Part shown: piece by piece, positions 8,352 to 16,631 of the stretch
How the letters are laid out: the number at the start of each line of letters is the position of its first letter
Numbering within the stretch: the stretch's first letter is position 1
Source of the DNA: an uncultured Elusimicrobia bacterium
GTDB taxonomy: Bacteria; Elusimicrobiota; Elusimicrobia; Elusimicrobiales; UBA9959
Assembly: GCA_903873295.1 (NCBI GenBank)
Contig: CAIQNV010000088.1
Span: 1 to 49,340, forward strand
DNA length: 49,340 nucleotides
Direction: 5' to 3'
Program-made: the position numbers and the translations under genes
Notes under the pieces: generated by a model
The model's database searches: none
What the model was told of the DNA's origin: nothing
What the model saw: only the letters and a program-made list of their open reading frames with translations

Positions 8352-10643
8352 ATGGAAAAACTTTCTTATGTCGGAAAATCTTTGCCCAGGAAGGACGCGC
8401 TGATAAAAGCCGTCGGCGCGGCGCAGTACGCCGGAGACAGGGAATTCGCCGGCATGCTGCACGCGGCCGCGGTCCGTTCCCCCAGGCCCAGGATAAAGAT
8501 CCTCTCCATCTCGGATACGGCGGCCCGGCGGGTCCCCGGCTACGTGACCTTGGTCACTTACAAAGACATCAAGGGCGTAAATAAGTGGCCGGTAGTTCTG
8601 CAGGATTACCCTTTCCTGCCGGAAAAAGAGTCCCGCTTCGCCGGAGAAACTATTGCGCTGGTGGTGGCTCAAACCGCCCGCGCCGCAAAAAAGGCGGCCG
8701 CGCTGGTAGAAGTCAAATACAAGGAATTGCCCTTTCTTGAGGAGCCTCTGAAAGCGCTCGAGAAAGATGCCGTAAAGATCTACGGCGACGACAATGTGTT
8801 CTCCAGTTTTGTGATCAAGAAAGGCTCGGTGGACGAGGCGTTCAAAAAAGCCGCCTTTACGGCGGAGGGGGAGTTCTCTACCAACTACCAGGTGCACGCC
8901 TACCTGGAAACCCAGGGCGCGATCGCCCTGCCCGAGTCCGACGGCGGGATGACGGTGCACAGCACTACGCAGTGCCCCTTCTATGTGCTGGACGCCGTGG
9001 CGGCCGCGCTCAGCCTTCCGTACCACAAGGTTAAGATCCTGCAGACCGTCACCGGCGGAGGTTTCGGCGGCAAGGAGGACGTGCCGGCGCTGGTCGCCTC
9101 GCACGCCGCTCTCTGCGCCGCGAAGACCGGCCGCCCGGTGAAGCTTATTTACGGCCGCAAAGAAGATTTTCAGAGCATGTCGAAGCGCCATCCCGGCTGG
9201 GCCCGCGTCGCTTACGCCGCCGACAAGAACGGAAAGCTCACCGCCTGCCGCGTAAAGTACGTGCTGGACGGCGGGGCTTATTCCACGCTTTCCCCTATTG
9301 TGCTGTGGCGCGGCACCGTGCACGCCGCCGGGCCTTACAAAATAGCGAATGTCGATATAAAAACCTACGCCGCCGCCACCAATAAGGTGCCCTGCGGGGC
9401 TTTCCGCGGCTTCGGCCAGCCGCAGATCTGCTTCGCGCAGGAGTCGCTGATCGACGAGCTGGCGGAGAAGGTCGGCATGGACCCGGTGCAGTTCCGGCTT
9501 AAGAACCTGCTCGAGCCCGGCGACAGGACCGTGACCGGACAAAAGCTGAATTCCTCCTGCGGGCTGAAAGAAATAGTTCAGGCCGTGCGGAAAAAGTCGG
9601 GCTGGGATAAAAAGATCAAGGATAGAAGATCGAAGCCCGAAGACCGGGGGGATGTGGCTACGGGGATAGGGTTTTCGGCCGTCTACTACGGGGTGGGGCT
9701 GGGCGCGAAGGGCCGCTATCTCGACCGCGCCGGGGCCTTCGTGAACATTTACAAGGATTCCTCCGTAGGCGTGAACGTCGGGAACGCAGAAATGGGGCAG
9801 GGCGCGCTTACGGTGCTGGCTCAGATAGCCGCCGAGACCCTGAACGCGCCGTATGAAAGCGTGAAGGTTGAAGAGGTGGATTCCTCCAAGGTGCCGGATT
9901 CCGGCCCGACGGTGGCCAGCCGCACCACGCTGATGAGCGGTAACGCTATTATCGAGGCCGCCACGCCCATACGGGAGCGCATCTTTAAGACCGCCTTCGA
10001 TCTGCTTACGGCAATGGGCGCCGGCGCATCGCAAAAGATGACGGCCTGCGGCGGCCTTTTCTCCATGGGGGGGAAGTCCATCGACTTTAAAAAGGTCGTG
10101 GCCGAATGCTGGTTCCGCCGGCTTAAGATGAGCGAGCAGGGCTGGTACGCCGCCCCGCGCACCACTTTCAAAATGGAGGACGGACAGGGCGACGCCTATG
10201 TGATCTACTCCTACTCGGCCGACGCGGCCGAAGTGGAGGTGGACCTGAAAACAGGCGCGGTAAAAGTGATAAAGATCTGGGCCGCCTACGATGTGGGCAA
10301 AATAGTCAACCCGCGCCTGGCCGTGGGGCAGGCGCAGGGCGGCATACTGCAGGGGATGAGCTGGGCCGTGTTCGAGAACCTGACCTACAGGAACGGGATC
10401 ATGGTCAATCCCAACTTTACCGACTACGTTCTGGCTACTACCGCCGATAAACCCGAATATGATATAACTTTTATAGAAAAACCCTACGCCGAGGGCCCCT
10501 ATAAAGCAAAAGGCCTGGGCGAGATTCCGCTTATAGGCGTAGCGCCGGCCGTAGCCAACGCGATAAAGAACGCCTGCGGAGCCCGGGTCAGGTCCGTGCC
10601 GCTGCTGCCGGAGAAGATTTGGAAGGCGCTGAAAGTAGGTTAG
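8352..10643 (+). CDS. Xanthine dehydrogenase-family molybdopterin-binding subunit, set 1
   Basis: Large catalytic subunit of a Mo hydroxylase, 763 residues. Domain order is the a/b hammerhead domain (~18-130) then the two Mo-binding domains. GGGFGGKED at 235-243 contacts the cofactor, CGAFRGFGQPQ near 350-360 carries the substrate-facing arginine loop, and Glu724 in KGLGEIP is the expected catalytic base. These features fit xanthine/aldehyde-type hydroxylation, but the substrate cannot be read from sequence. Its FeS and FAD partners follow after a 98-base gap that holds a small palindromic repeat. Length is normal for a split three-subunit enzyme. Confidence 0.9.
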   Translation: MEKLSYVGKSLPRKDALIKAVGAAQYAGDREFAGMLHAAAVRSPRPRIKILSISDTAARRVPGYVTLVTYKDIKGVNKWPVVLQDYPFLPEKESRFAGETIALVVAQTARAAKKAAALVEVKYKELPFLEEPLKALEKDAVKIYGDDNVFSSFVIKKGSVDEAFKKAAFTAEGEFSTNYQVHAYLETQGAIALPESDGGMTVHSTTQCPFYVLDAVAAALSLPYHKVKILQTVTGGGFGGKEDVPALVASHAALCAAKTGRPVKLIYGRKEDFQSMSKRHPGWARVAYAADKNGKLTACRVKYVLDGGAYSTLSPIVLWRGTVHAAGPYKIANVDIKTYAAATNKVPCGAFRGFGQPQICFAQESLIDELAEKVGMDPVQFRLKNLLEPGDRTVTGQKLNSSCGLKEIVQAVRKKSGWDKKIKDRRSKPEDRGDVATGIGFSAVYYGVGLGAKGRYLDRAGAFVNIYKDSSVGVNVGNAEMGQGALTVLAQIAAETLNAPYESVKVEEVDSSKVPDSGPTVASRTTLMSGNAIIEAATPIRERIFKTAFDLLTAMGAGASQKMTACGGLFSMGGKSIDFKKVVAECWFRRLKMSEQGWYAAPRTTFKMEDGQGDAYVIYSYSADAAEVEVDLKTGAVKVIKIWAAYDVGKIVNPRLAVGQAQGGILQGMSWAVFENLTYRNGIMVNPNFTDYVLATTADKPEYDITFIEKPYAEGPYKAKGLGEIPLIGVAPAVANAIKNACGARVRSVPLLPEKIWKALKVG

Positions 10644-10670
10644 CGCTGGAACACATGACTGGCTGAGATA

Positions 10671-10732
10671 AAACAGCCGCGGGCCGGGCAACCACATGAC
10701 TGGCCCGTACACATGTTAAGCCCGGAAGCCCC
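10671..10732 (+). repeat. Short core-less copy of the palindromic intergenic repeat family
   Basis: Between the Mo and FeS subunit genes. Bases 10671-10690 match the left boundary of the 16.4-kb element (AGCCGCGGGYCGGGCA), and 10691-10732 match its right boundary (ACCMCATGACYG, then CCCG...TAA.CCCG.AAGC). The ~83-base apical core found there is absent. GGGCC at 10681-10685 can pair with GGCCC at 10702-10706. An extra ACACATGACTGGC copy lies at 10651-10663. Confidence 0.55.
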
Positions 10733-10741
10733 GGTATCATT

Positions 10742-11224
10742 ATGAAACAGTTGGAAAATACGTTTAAACTGGCATGCCTGGTTAATGGAAAAAGAACGGA
10801 GCTGGAGATAGATTCTTCCCGCTCCCTGCTGGATCTTATCCGCGAGGACCTGGGCCTGAAGGGAACCAAGGAAGGCTGCGGCGAGGGCGAATGCGGCGCC
10901 TGCATGGTGCTGGTGGACGGCAGGGCGGTTAACTCCTGCCTCATGATGGCCGTGCAGGTACACGGCAAAGAAATGGTAACGATAGAAGGGATAAAAGGCA
11001 AAGACGGCGGCCTGCACCCTCTGCAAAAAACTTTTATAGCCGAGGGGGCCGTGCAGTGCGGCTTCTGCACGCCCGGCCTGATAATCGCCTCCGAGGCGCT
11101 GCTGCGCCGGAACCCGAAGGCCACGCTTGAAGAGATAAAGCTGGAGCTTACCGGCAACCTGTGCCGCTGCACCGGCTACGAAAAAGTCCTGTCCGCCGTG
11201 GAAAAGGCGCGGGGGAAGAAATAA
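10742..11224 (+). CDS. Xanthine dehydrogenase-family [2Fe-2S] subunit, set 1
   Basis: Small electron-transfer subunit, 160 residues, the usual length for this family. The N-terminal plant-type ferredoxin domain holds Cys46, Cys51, Cys54 and Cys66; the C-terminal helical domain holds Cys106, Cys109, Cys141 and Cys143 (QCGFCTPG and LCRCTGY). All eight ligands for two [2Fe-2S] clusters are present. It passes electrons from the Mo centre to FAD. Its stop codon overlaps the start of the FAD subunit by one base (TAATG), showing tight translational coupling. Confidence 0.93.
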   Translation: MKQLENTFKLACLVNGKRTELEIDSSRSLLDLIREDLGLKGTKEGCGEGECGACMVLVDGRAVNSCLMMAVQVHGKEMVTIEGIKGKDGGLHPLQKTFIAEGAVQCGFCTPGLIIASEALLRRNPKATLEEIKLELTGNLCRCTGYEKVLSAVEKARGKK

Positions 11225-12078
11225 TGCCCGAGATGATCGTAAAGCCCGCCACGCTCAAAGAACTCTGGAAAATACTGCCGGCCCTGCCGCCCGCCCGCCG
11301 CTACCTCGCGGGGGGGACGGACATCGTCGTGGCCTGCAACGGCGGCTGCGAAAGCTCCGAATGCTGGATGGACATCAGCGATATCCCGGAGCTTAAGACC
11401 ATAAAAGAGACCGCCTCCTCGCTGTTCCTCGGCGCGGCGGTGAAGATCTCCGACCTGGAGCGCTCCGCCGCGGTCCGTAAATGGTGCCCGGCGCTGATCG
11501 CCGCCATACCCTATTATGCCAGCCCCAGTCTGCGCAACATGGCCACGCTGGGCGGAAACGCCGGCAACGGCAGCCCCTGCGCCGACGGCGTCTGCGCGCT
11601 GGTGGCGGAAGGCGCCTCTGTATTGCTGGAACTGAAGGGGAAAAAGCGCCGCCTGCCGCTGAAAGACCTTTTTCTCGGCCCCAAGAAGACAGCCCTGAAG
11701 AAGGACGAGTTGATACTGGGCTTCGAGGTTCCCAAGCGGGCCCGCCTTGGCGCCTACCAGAAGTTGAGCGCCCGGCCCTATTTCTGTATTTCCAAGGCGG
11801 CCGTGGCCGTCACTCTGGAAATTTCAGGGGGAGTGATAAAAAGAGCCGGCATAGCGCTGGGCTCGGTCGCCCCGGTTCCGCTCTACGCGGCTAAGACCGC
11901 GGCCTGGCTGGCCGGTAAAAAACTTTCAGCCGTAACCGCGGCAGCGGCCGCCGGGATAGTCAAAGCGGAGGCGGCCCCGATCACCGACGCCCGGAGCGAG
12001 GCTGATTACCGCCGCGAAATGTGCGGCGTGCTGCTGGAGCGCGCCCTGGTGTCGCTGGTCCCGCTGGCCGGCCGATAG
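11224..12078 (+). CDS. Xanthine dehydrogenase-family FAD-binding subunit, set 1
   Basis: Medium subunit carrying FAD, 284 residues. The start at 11224 overlaps the stop of the FeS gene; the in-frame ATG at 11161 would read through the end of that gene and is unlikely. YLAGGTDI near residue 27 and SLRNMATLGGNAGNGSPCADG-like sequence near 100-120 are the two FAD-binding motifs of the molybdopterin dehydrogenase FAD domain. A CO-dehydrogenase flavoprotein C-terminal domain follows. It completes the first three-subunit enzyme in the order Mo-FeS-FAD. Confidence 0.92.
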   Translation: MPEMIVKPATLKELWKILPALPPARRYLAGGTDIVVACNGGCESSECWMDISDIPELKTIKETASSLFLGAAVKISDLERSAAVRKWCPALIAAIPYYASPSLRNMATLGGNAGNGSPCADGVCALVAEGASVLLELKGKKRRLPLKDLFLGPKKTALKKDELILGFEVPKRARLGAYQKLSARPYFCISKAAVAVTLEISGGVIKRAGIALGSVAPVPLYAAKTAAWLAGKKLSAVTAAAAAGIVKAEAAPITDARSEADYRREMCGVLLERALVSLVPLAGR

Positions 12079-12093
12079 CTTTCAGGAGGAACT

Positions 12094-12909
12094 GTGAAAA
12101 ATATTAAATACTACGTCTGCCCTTCCACCGTCAAAGAGGCGCTTGCCGTGCTGCTCAGCAAGAAATACAAAGCCATGGCGCTCGCCGGCGGCACGCTGGT
12201 CTCTAAGACCCTGCCGGATACCGTCGAGACTTACCTGGACCTGAAGAACCTGCCGATAAAAGGGATCAGGCTGCAGGGCGGGAACCTGGTCATCGGCGCG
12301 GGCGCCACTTTCGACGAGATAGACCGCTCCAAGCTCTGCCGCTCCTGGGCGGGCGGGTGCGTCTCCAGGGCGGCGGAGGCCTGCTCAAGCCAGCTTGTAC
12401 GCAATATGGCCACAATAGGCGGCAATATCGCCCGCCCTCACTCCTTTAATATTTTCCCGGTAGTCCTGCTCGGCCTGGACGCCAAAGTGCGCCTGCAGAC
12501 AAAAAAGGGCGCGCAGCTGGTGGATTTCCAGGACCTGTATTCCTCCGGTCTTGGTCTGCGCCCCGGGCTGGACAGCCTGATAACGGAAATAGTGATCCCG
12601 GTGAAAACCAGGAAGTGGAAATGCGAATTTATCAAGCTGGCGAAGACGGCTTCCAGCTGGGAATCCTATATAAAGCTCTTCTTCTCCGCCGAGAAAAAAG
12701 GGAAGTCCGTAATACAGGCCCGCGTGGCCGTGGGCGCGCTTTCGCCCAGGCCGTTCCGGGCGCCGGAGGCTGAGAAAGCTCTGCTCTCGGGGGCGGGGGC
12801 GGAGGCGGCCGCAAAGGCTTTCGCCGCCGAGCTTGAAGCCGCCAGGGCGGGGGAGTACCGCTCGTCCGCAGCCTCGAGCCTGTTCAAACGCTTCGTAAAT
12901 TCTCTCTGA
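12094..12909 (+). CDS. Xanthine dehydrogenase-family FAD-binding subunit, set 2
   Basis: Second FAD subunit, 271 residues, starting with GTG 12094 behind a strong AGGAGGA eight bases upstream. The FAD motifs are ALAGGT near residue 30 and NMATIGGNIARPHS near 106-119. It is distinct in sequence from the set 1 FAD subunit and begins a second hydroxylase operon segment in the reverse gene order FAD-FeS-Mo. Only 15 bases separate it from the preceding stop, so both enzymes are probably on one transcript. Confidence 0.92.
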   Translation: MKNIKYYVCPSTVKEALAVLLSKKYKAMALAGGTLVSKTLPDTVETYLDLKNLPIKGIRLQGGNLVIGAGATFDEIDRSKLCRSWAGGCVSRAAEACSSQLVRNMATIGGNIARPHSFNIFPVVLLGLDAKVRLQTKKGAQLVDFQDLYSSGLGLRPGLDSLITEIVIPVKTRKWKCEFIKLAKTASSWESYIKLFFSAEKKGKSVIQARVAVGALSPRPFRAPEAEKALLSGAGAEAAAKAFAAELEAARAGEYRSSAASSLFKRFVNSL

Positions 12910-12916
12910 GGTAAAT

Positions 12917-13435
12917 ATGAAAACCGGCATAATAGAAACAAAAAAAGGTTTTTTCGAAATAACGGTCGCTATAAACGGCGAAAAGAAGGAACTCTCCGTG
13001 AAGAACGACGAGTCCCTGCTGGACGCGCTGCGCCGCCACGGCTGGAAAGGCACAAAGAAGGGCTGCGACACCGGCGACTGCGGCTCCTGCGCGGTCCTGC
13101 TTAACGGCCGGCCGGTGCTGGGCTGCCTCGCGCCGGCGGTTACGGCGCACGAGGGGGAAATTACCACAATAGAGGGCCTGGGCTCCGTGCGCGCTCCCCA
13201 TCCGCTGCAGGTGGCTTTCGTCGAGGCGGGCGCCGTGCAATGCGGCTTCTGCATCCCGGGCATGATACTTTCCTCCAAGCATCTGCTGGACCGGACGCCC
13301 AACCCGACGGAAGCCGAGATACGCAAAGCGCTCGACGGCAATCTGTGCCGCTGCACCGGCTACGTGAAGCAGGTGGAGGCCGTAAAAGCGGCCGCGCAAA
13401 AACTGCGCGGCAAGGGTAAAAGGGCCAGGGCCTGA
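12917..13435 (+). CDS. Xanthine dehydrogenase-family [2Fe-2S] subunit, set 2
   Basis: Electron-transfer subunit of 172 residues. The eight cluster ligands are Cys50, Cys55, Cys58 and Cys70 in the ferredoxin domain and Cys109, Cys112, Cys144 and Cys146 in the helical domain. A 12-residue N-terminal extension precedes the first strand compared with the set 1 protein, and the C-terminus ends in a basic tail (GKGKRARA). It starts seven bases after the FAD subunit stop. Confidence 0.93.
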   Translation: MKTGIIETKKGFFEITVAINGEKKELSVKNDESLLDALRRHGWKGTKKGCDTGDCGSCAVLLNGRPVLGCLAPAVTAHEGEITTIEGLGSVRAPHPLQVAFVEAGAVQCGFCIPGMILSSKHLLDRTPNPTEAEIRKALDGNLCRCTGYVKQVEAVKAAAQKLRGKGKRARA

Positions 13436-13467
13436 GGCCGGAGCCGGAAGACGGACAAGGAAAATTT

Positions 13468-15792
13468 ATGGACGCCAAAAACTTAAAAGTGGTAAATAAA
13501 CCGGTGATAAAAATGGACGCGCTGGGCCTGGCCTGCGGCGAGCCGGCCTTCACCGACGACGTGGAATTCAAAGGCCTGCTGACCGGCAAGATACTGTGGA
13601 GCCCCCACGCCCACGCCCGCATTAAAAAGATAGACGTCTCCGCCGCCTTGAAAGTGCCCGGCGTCAAGGCCGTGCTAACCTACAAAGATCTGCCCCGAGT
13701 GCCGCATACCACCGCCGGCCAGGGCTACCCTGAGCCTTCGCCCTACGACTCTTATACGCTGGACAATAAAGTGCGCTTCGTGGGCGACCGCGTGGCCGCC
13801 GTCGCCGCCGAAACCCCGGAAGCGGCCAAAGAGGCCCTCTCGAAAATAAAAGTGGAGTATGAGCTGCTGCCCGCGGTCTTCGACACCTTCGAGGCCATGA
13901 AGGACGGCGCCCCGGTCATCCACGACGAGGAAGATTCCAAGAATATCCCCGACGCCAAACACAATATCGCCGCCAAGTTCGACTTTGAGGTGAAGAACGG
14001 GGAGTGGTTCAAGGAAGCCGACTTCGTGTTCGAGCACAGCTGGAGCATCCCTTACCTGCAGCATTGCGCCATCGAGCCTCATATCACCATAGCGCATTTC
14101 GACAACACCGGCCGCCTGGTGCTGCGCACCTCTACGCAGGTTCCCTTCCATGTCCGCCGCATAGTGGCGCAGGCGCTTAAGATCCCGGTCAAGAAGATCC
14201 GCGTGGTGAAGCCGCGCATAGGCGGCGGCTTCGGCTCCAAGCAAGAGGTCCTGCTGGAGGATATCACCGCCGCGCTGGCGCTCAAGACCGGCCGCCCTGT
14301 CAAGCTGGAATATACCCGCAAGGAAACTTTCATTTCTTCCCGCACCCGCCATCCCGCCGTCTGCCGCATGAAGGCCGGGGTGAAGAAGGACGGCACTATC
14401 ACCGACGCCGAGATGGAGATAACGCTGAACACCGGGGCTTACGGCTCCCACGCGCTCACCGTCATGATGTGCTCCGGCTCGCACACCATCCCGATGTACC
14501 GCGTGAAGAACAATATCCGCTTCATAGGGCGCAGCGTCTACACGAATCTGCCGGTGGCCGGGGCCTACCGCGGCTACGGCGCGACGCAGGGCTTCTTCGC
14601 CTGGGAATGCCTGATGGACATGATGGCCGCGAAGATCGGCATGGACCCGGTGGAATTCAGGAAGATGAATTACATAAAGCTCGGCGAGGGCTCGCCGGTG
14701 TTCAAGGCCATGGGCGAGGGCCGCGAAGGCGTTGAGCAGGTGATAACTTCCACGGGTCTCTTCGAGGCCATTCAGAAAGGCAGCGACGAAATAAAATGGA
14801 CGGAGAAGAAGCTGAAGTACGCGGCCCAGAGCGGCCCGATCCGCCGCGGCGTGGGCGTGGCCTGCATGATGCAGGGCTCCGGCATCCCCGAAGTCGACAT
14901 GGCCTCCGCCACGATGAAGATGAACGAGGACGGCTCCTTCAACCTTCTGGTAGGCGCGGCCGACCTGGGCACCGGTTCCGACACCATCCTGGCCCAGATA
15001 GCGGCCGAGGTGCTGGGGATAAAGACCGACGATATTATCGTAACCTCGTCCGATACCGACATCACTCCTTTCGACGTGGGAGCCTATGCCTCTTCCACCA
15101 CCTTCATCTCCGGCGGCGCGGTGAAGAAGACCGCCGAGAAGGTGCGCGACATGATACTGGAGGTCGGGGCCAAGATCCTGGACCAGAAGAAAGAGGACCT
15201 GCGCCTTGAGGACGGCAAAGTGGTAGCGAAGGACGGCGCTTCCTGCTCTCTCTCCGAGGTGGCCAACACCTCGCTGTATTATTACAATCAGCACCAGATA
15301 ACCGCCTCGGCCTCGCATTTCGCGCATACTTCTCCGCCGCCTTTCCAGGCGAATTTCGCCGAGGTAGAAGTGGACACCGAGACCGGCCAGGTGAAGATAC
15401 TGGACTATGTGAGCTGCGTGGACTGCGGCACCGCTATAAACCCGCAGCTCGCCGAGGGCCAGAACGACGGCGCGGTCCTGAACGGCATAAGCCATACGCT
15501 TTCAGAGGCGATGGAGTTCTCCTCCAACGGCACTCCGCTCAACGCCTCCTTCCGCCGCTATAAGATCTTCTCGGCGGCGGATACCCCGCCGGTCCGCACC
15601 TTCATCATCCCAAGCTGGGAGCCCGCCGGCCCCTTCGGCGCCAAGTCGGTTTCGGAAATAGGCATCAACGGCCCGCTGCCGGCGGTGGCCAACGCCATCT
15701 ACAACGCCTGCGGCGTCTGGCTGTTCGAAGCCCCGTTCACCCCGGACAAAGTGCTGAAAGCGATACAGAAAGGCAAAAATAAAGGCCTATAG
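13468..15792 (+). CDS. Xanthine dehydrogenase-family molybdopterin-binding subunit, set 2
   Basis: Catalytic subunit, 774 residues. GGGFGSKQE at 252-260 binds the cofactor, GAYRGYGATQ near 366-375 is the arginine loop and Glu730 in AKSVSEIG is the predicted active-site base. The C-terminal SVSEIxING...AVANAIYNA pattern is, from memory, typical of clostridial-type purine hydroxylases, which makes xanthine, hypoxanthine or a related N-heterocycle plausible. The set 1 protein instead has KGLGEIP, so the two enzymes probably differ in substrate. A perfect bidirectional terminator follows 38 bases after the stop. Confidence 0.9.
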   Translation: MDAKNLKVVNKPVIKMDALGLACGEPAFTDDVEFKGLLTGKILWSPHAHARIKKIDVSAALKVPGVKAVLTYKDLPRVPHTTAGQGYPEPSPYDSYTLDNKVRFVGDRVAAVAAETPEAAKEALSKIKVEYELLPAVFDTFEAMKDGAPVIHDEEDSKNIPDAKHNIAAKFDFEVKNGEWFKEADFVFEHSWSIPYLQHCAIEPHITIAHFDNTGRLVLRTSTQVPFHVRRIVAQALKIPVKKIRVVKPRIGGGFGSKQEVLLEDITAALALKTGRPVKLEYTRKETFISSRTRHPAVCRMKAGVKKDGTITDAEMEITLNTGAYGSHALTVMMCSGSHTIPMYRVKNNIRFIGRSVYTNLPVAGAYRGYGATQGFFAWECLMDMMAAKIGMDPVEFRKMNYIKLGEGSPVFKAMGEGREGVEQVITSTGLFEAIQKGSDEIKWTEKKLKYAAQSGPIRRGVGVACMMQGSGIPEVDMASATMKMNEDGSFNLLVGAADLGTGSDTILAQIAAEVLGIKTDDIIVTSSDTDITPFDVGAYASSTTFISGGAVKKTAEKVRDMILEVGAKILDQKKEDLRLEDGKVVAKDGASCSLSEVANTSLYYYNQHQITASASHFAHTSPPPFQANFAEVEVDTETGQVKILDYVSCVDCGTAINPQLAEGQNDGAVLNGISHTLSEAMEFSSNGTPLNASFRRYKIFSAADTPPVRTFIIPSWEPAGPFGAKSVSEIGINGPLPAVANAIYNACGVWLFEAPFTPDKVLKAIQKGKNKGL

Positions 15793-15830
15793 GCCTTCAT
15801 TGAAAACAACAGCAGAATCGGAGTAAATAT

Positions 15831-15857
15831 AAAAGCCCGCGTTCAGCGCGGGCTTTT
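15831..15857. terminator. Bidirectional rho-independent terminator
   Basis: AAAAGCCCGCG (15831-15841) and CGCGGGCTTTT (15847-15857) form a perfect 11-base-pair stem around a TTCAG loop. It has A and T runs on both sides and lies between convergent genes, ending the hydroxylase operon on the plus strand and the rhodanese gene on the minus strand. Confidence 0.9.
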
Positions 15858-15876
15858 ACTAATTAGGGGAGCGCTC

Positions 15877-16371
15877 TTATTTAACTACGGGCAGGCCGGC
15901 GGTTATCCAGGCGTTTATGCCGCCCTCTATGTCGTGGGTGTCGATAAAGCCGAGGTCCTTCATAGTAAGCAGCGCGGAGGCGCTGCGGCGGCCGCTGCGG
16001 CAGTAGATCAGGTATTTAGCGGTTTTATCCAGGGCCGCCAGTTTTTCTTTGAAGTCGGGGGCGTAGTAATCCAACTGGAGGGTTGCGGCTTCAAGGTGCC
16101 CGGCGGCGTATTCGTCCGCGGTGCGGATGTCTATCACTACCGGCCTTTCGGACTCAATGTAAGAGCGGGCTTCCTCGGGCTTTATGTTCAAAGGGAAAGC
16201 GGCGGCGGAGACGGGTTCGGCGGTGGGAGCCGGCACGGCCGGAACCGCGCTGACCGCCAGGCCTTTTATGGCGGCGGGGGGTACGCTGCCGGTGAATAAG
16301 CGGCTGAGCTCAAAAGCCTGGGCGCCGGCTGCCGCGGAAACCACAAAAACCATAGCGAGAAGTATTTTCAT
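15877..16371 (-). CDS. Exported rhodanese-domain protein
   Basis: A 164-residue secreted protein with a signal peptide (MKILLAMVFVVSAAAGAQA, predicted cut after residue 19), a proline/alanine-rich linker (~25-60), and one rhodanese domain (~62-164). The active-site loop is CRSGRRS with catalytic Cys124, preceded by VVIDIRTADEYAAGH. Such domains transfer sulfane sulfur or bind sulfur/oxyanion ligands in the periplasm. The loop has the six-residue size seen in sulfurtransferases. It faces the molybdenum hydroxylase operon and shares its terminator, but no functional link is shown. Confidence 0.88.
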   Translation of the reverse strand: MKILLAMVFVVSAAAGAQAFELSRLFTGSVPPAAIKGLAVSAVPAVPAPTAEPVSAAAFPLNIKPEEARSYIESERPVVIDIRTADEYAAGHLEAATLQLDYYAPDFKEKLAALDKTAKYLIYCRSGRRSASALLTMKDLGFIDTHDIEGGINAWITAGLPVVK

Positions 16372-16419
16372 AAGTATATTTTATCAAAAAACTGCGCTTG
16401 TTGAATCTAAAATAGCCGC

Positions 16420-16529
16420 GGGTCGGGCATGGGGTTGCTCTGGAGCCGCTTTGCGGAGGGGGGCCCCGCTTCGGGGGGAACCACGCAAGGGTTCCTGCGC
16501 GGCGGAATGGGCAACCCCATGACCGACCC
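16420..16529. repeat. Palindromic intergenic repeat, type A, complete copy
   Basis: Outer arms 16420-16438 and 16511-16529 pair over 19 positions with one mismatch. The enclosed core has GCCGC/GCGGC, a CCCCG-CTT-CGGGG hairpin and a GGAACC/GGTTCC hairpin with an ACGCAAG loop. Bases 16431-16515 match 49256-49340 at 80 of 85 positions with no gap. It fills most of the 260-base gap between the divergent rhodanese and glycosyltransferase genes. Confidence 0.85.
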
Positions 16530-16631
16530 GGACTCAAGCTAAACCCGAAAGCACTGAAAACATAAGCGGTCTTTATTTTCGGCTCACGGGAAGGCGCGGC
16601 GGAGTTTTTTGTATTATATAGCTCCACGATC

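Noticed and set aside
8310-10712. 800-codon open frame on the minus strand opposite the set 1 Mo subunit
   Set aside because: It is a shadow of high-GC codon bias: composition is His/Gly/Arg-rich with no domain, while the plus strand encodes a clear Mo hydroxylase subunit.
13675-15495. 606-codon minus-strand frame opposite the set 2 Mo subunit
   Set aside because: Same reason: low-complexity His/Gly/Val-rich translation, no motif, no ribosome-binding site, and a strongly supported gene on the other strand.
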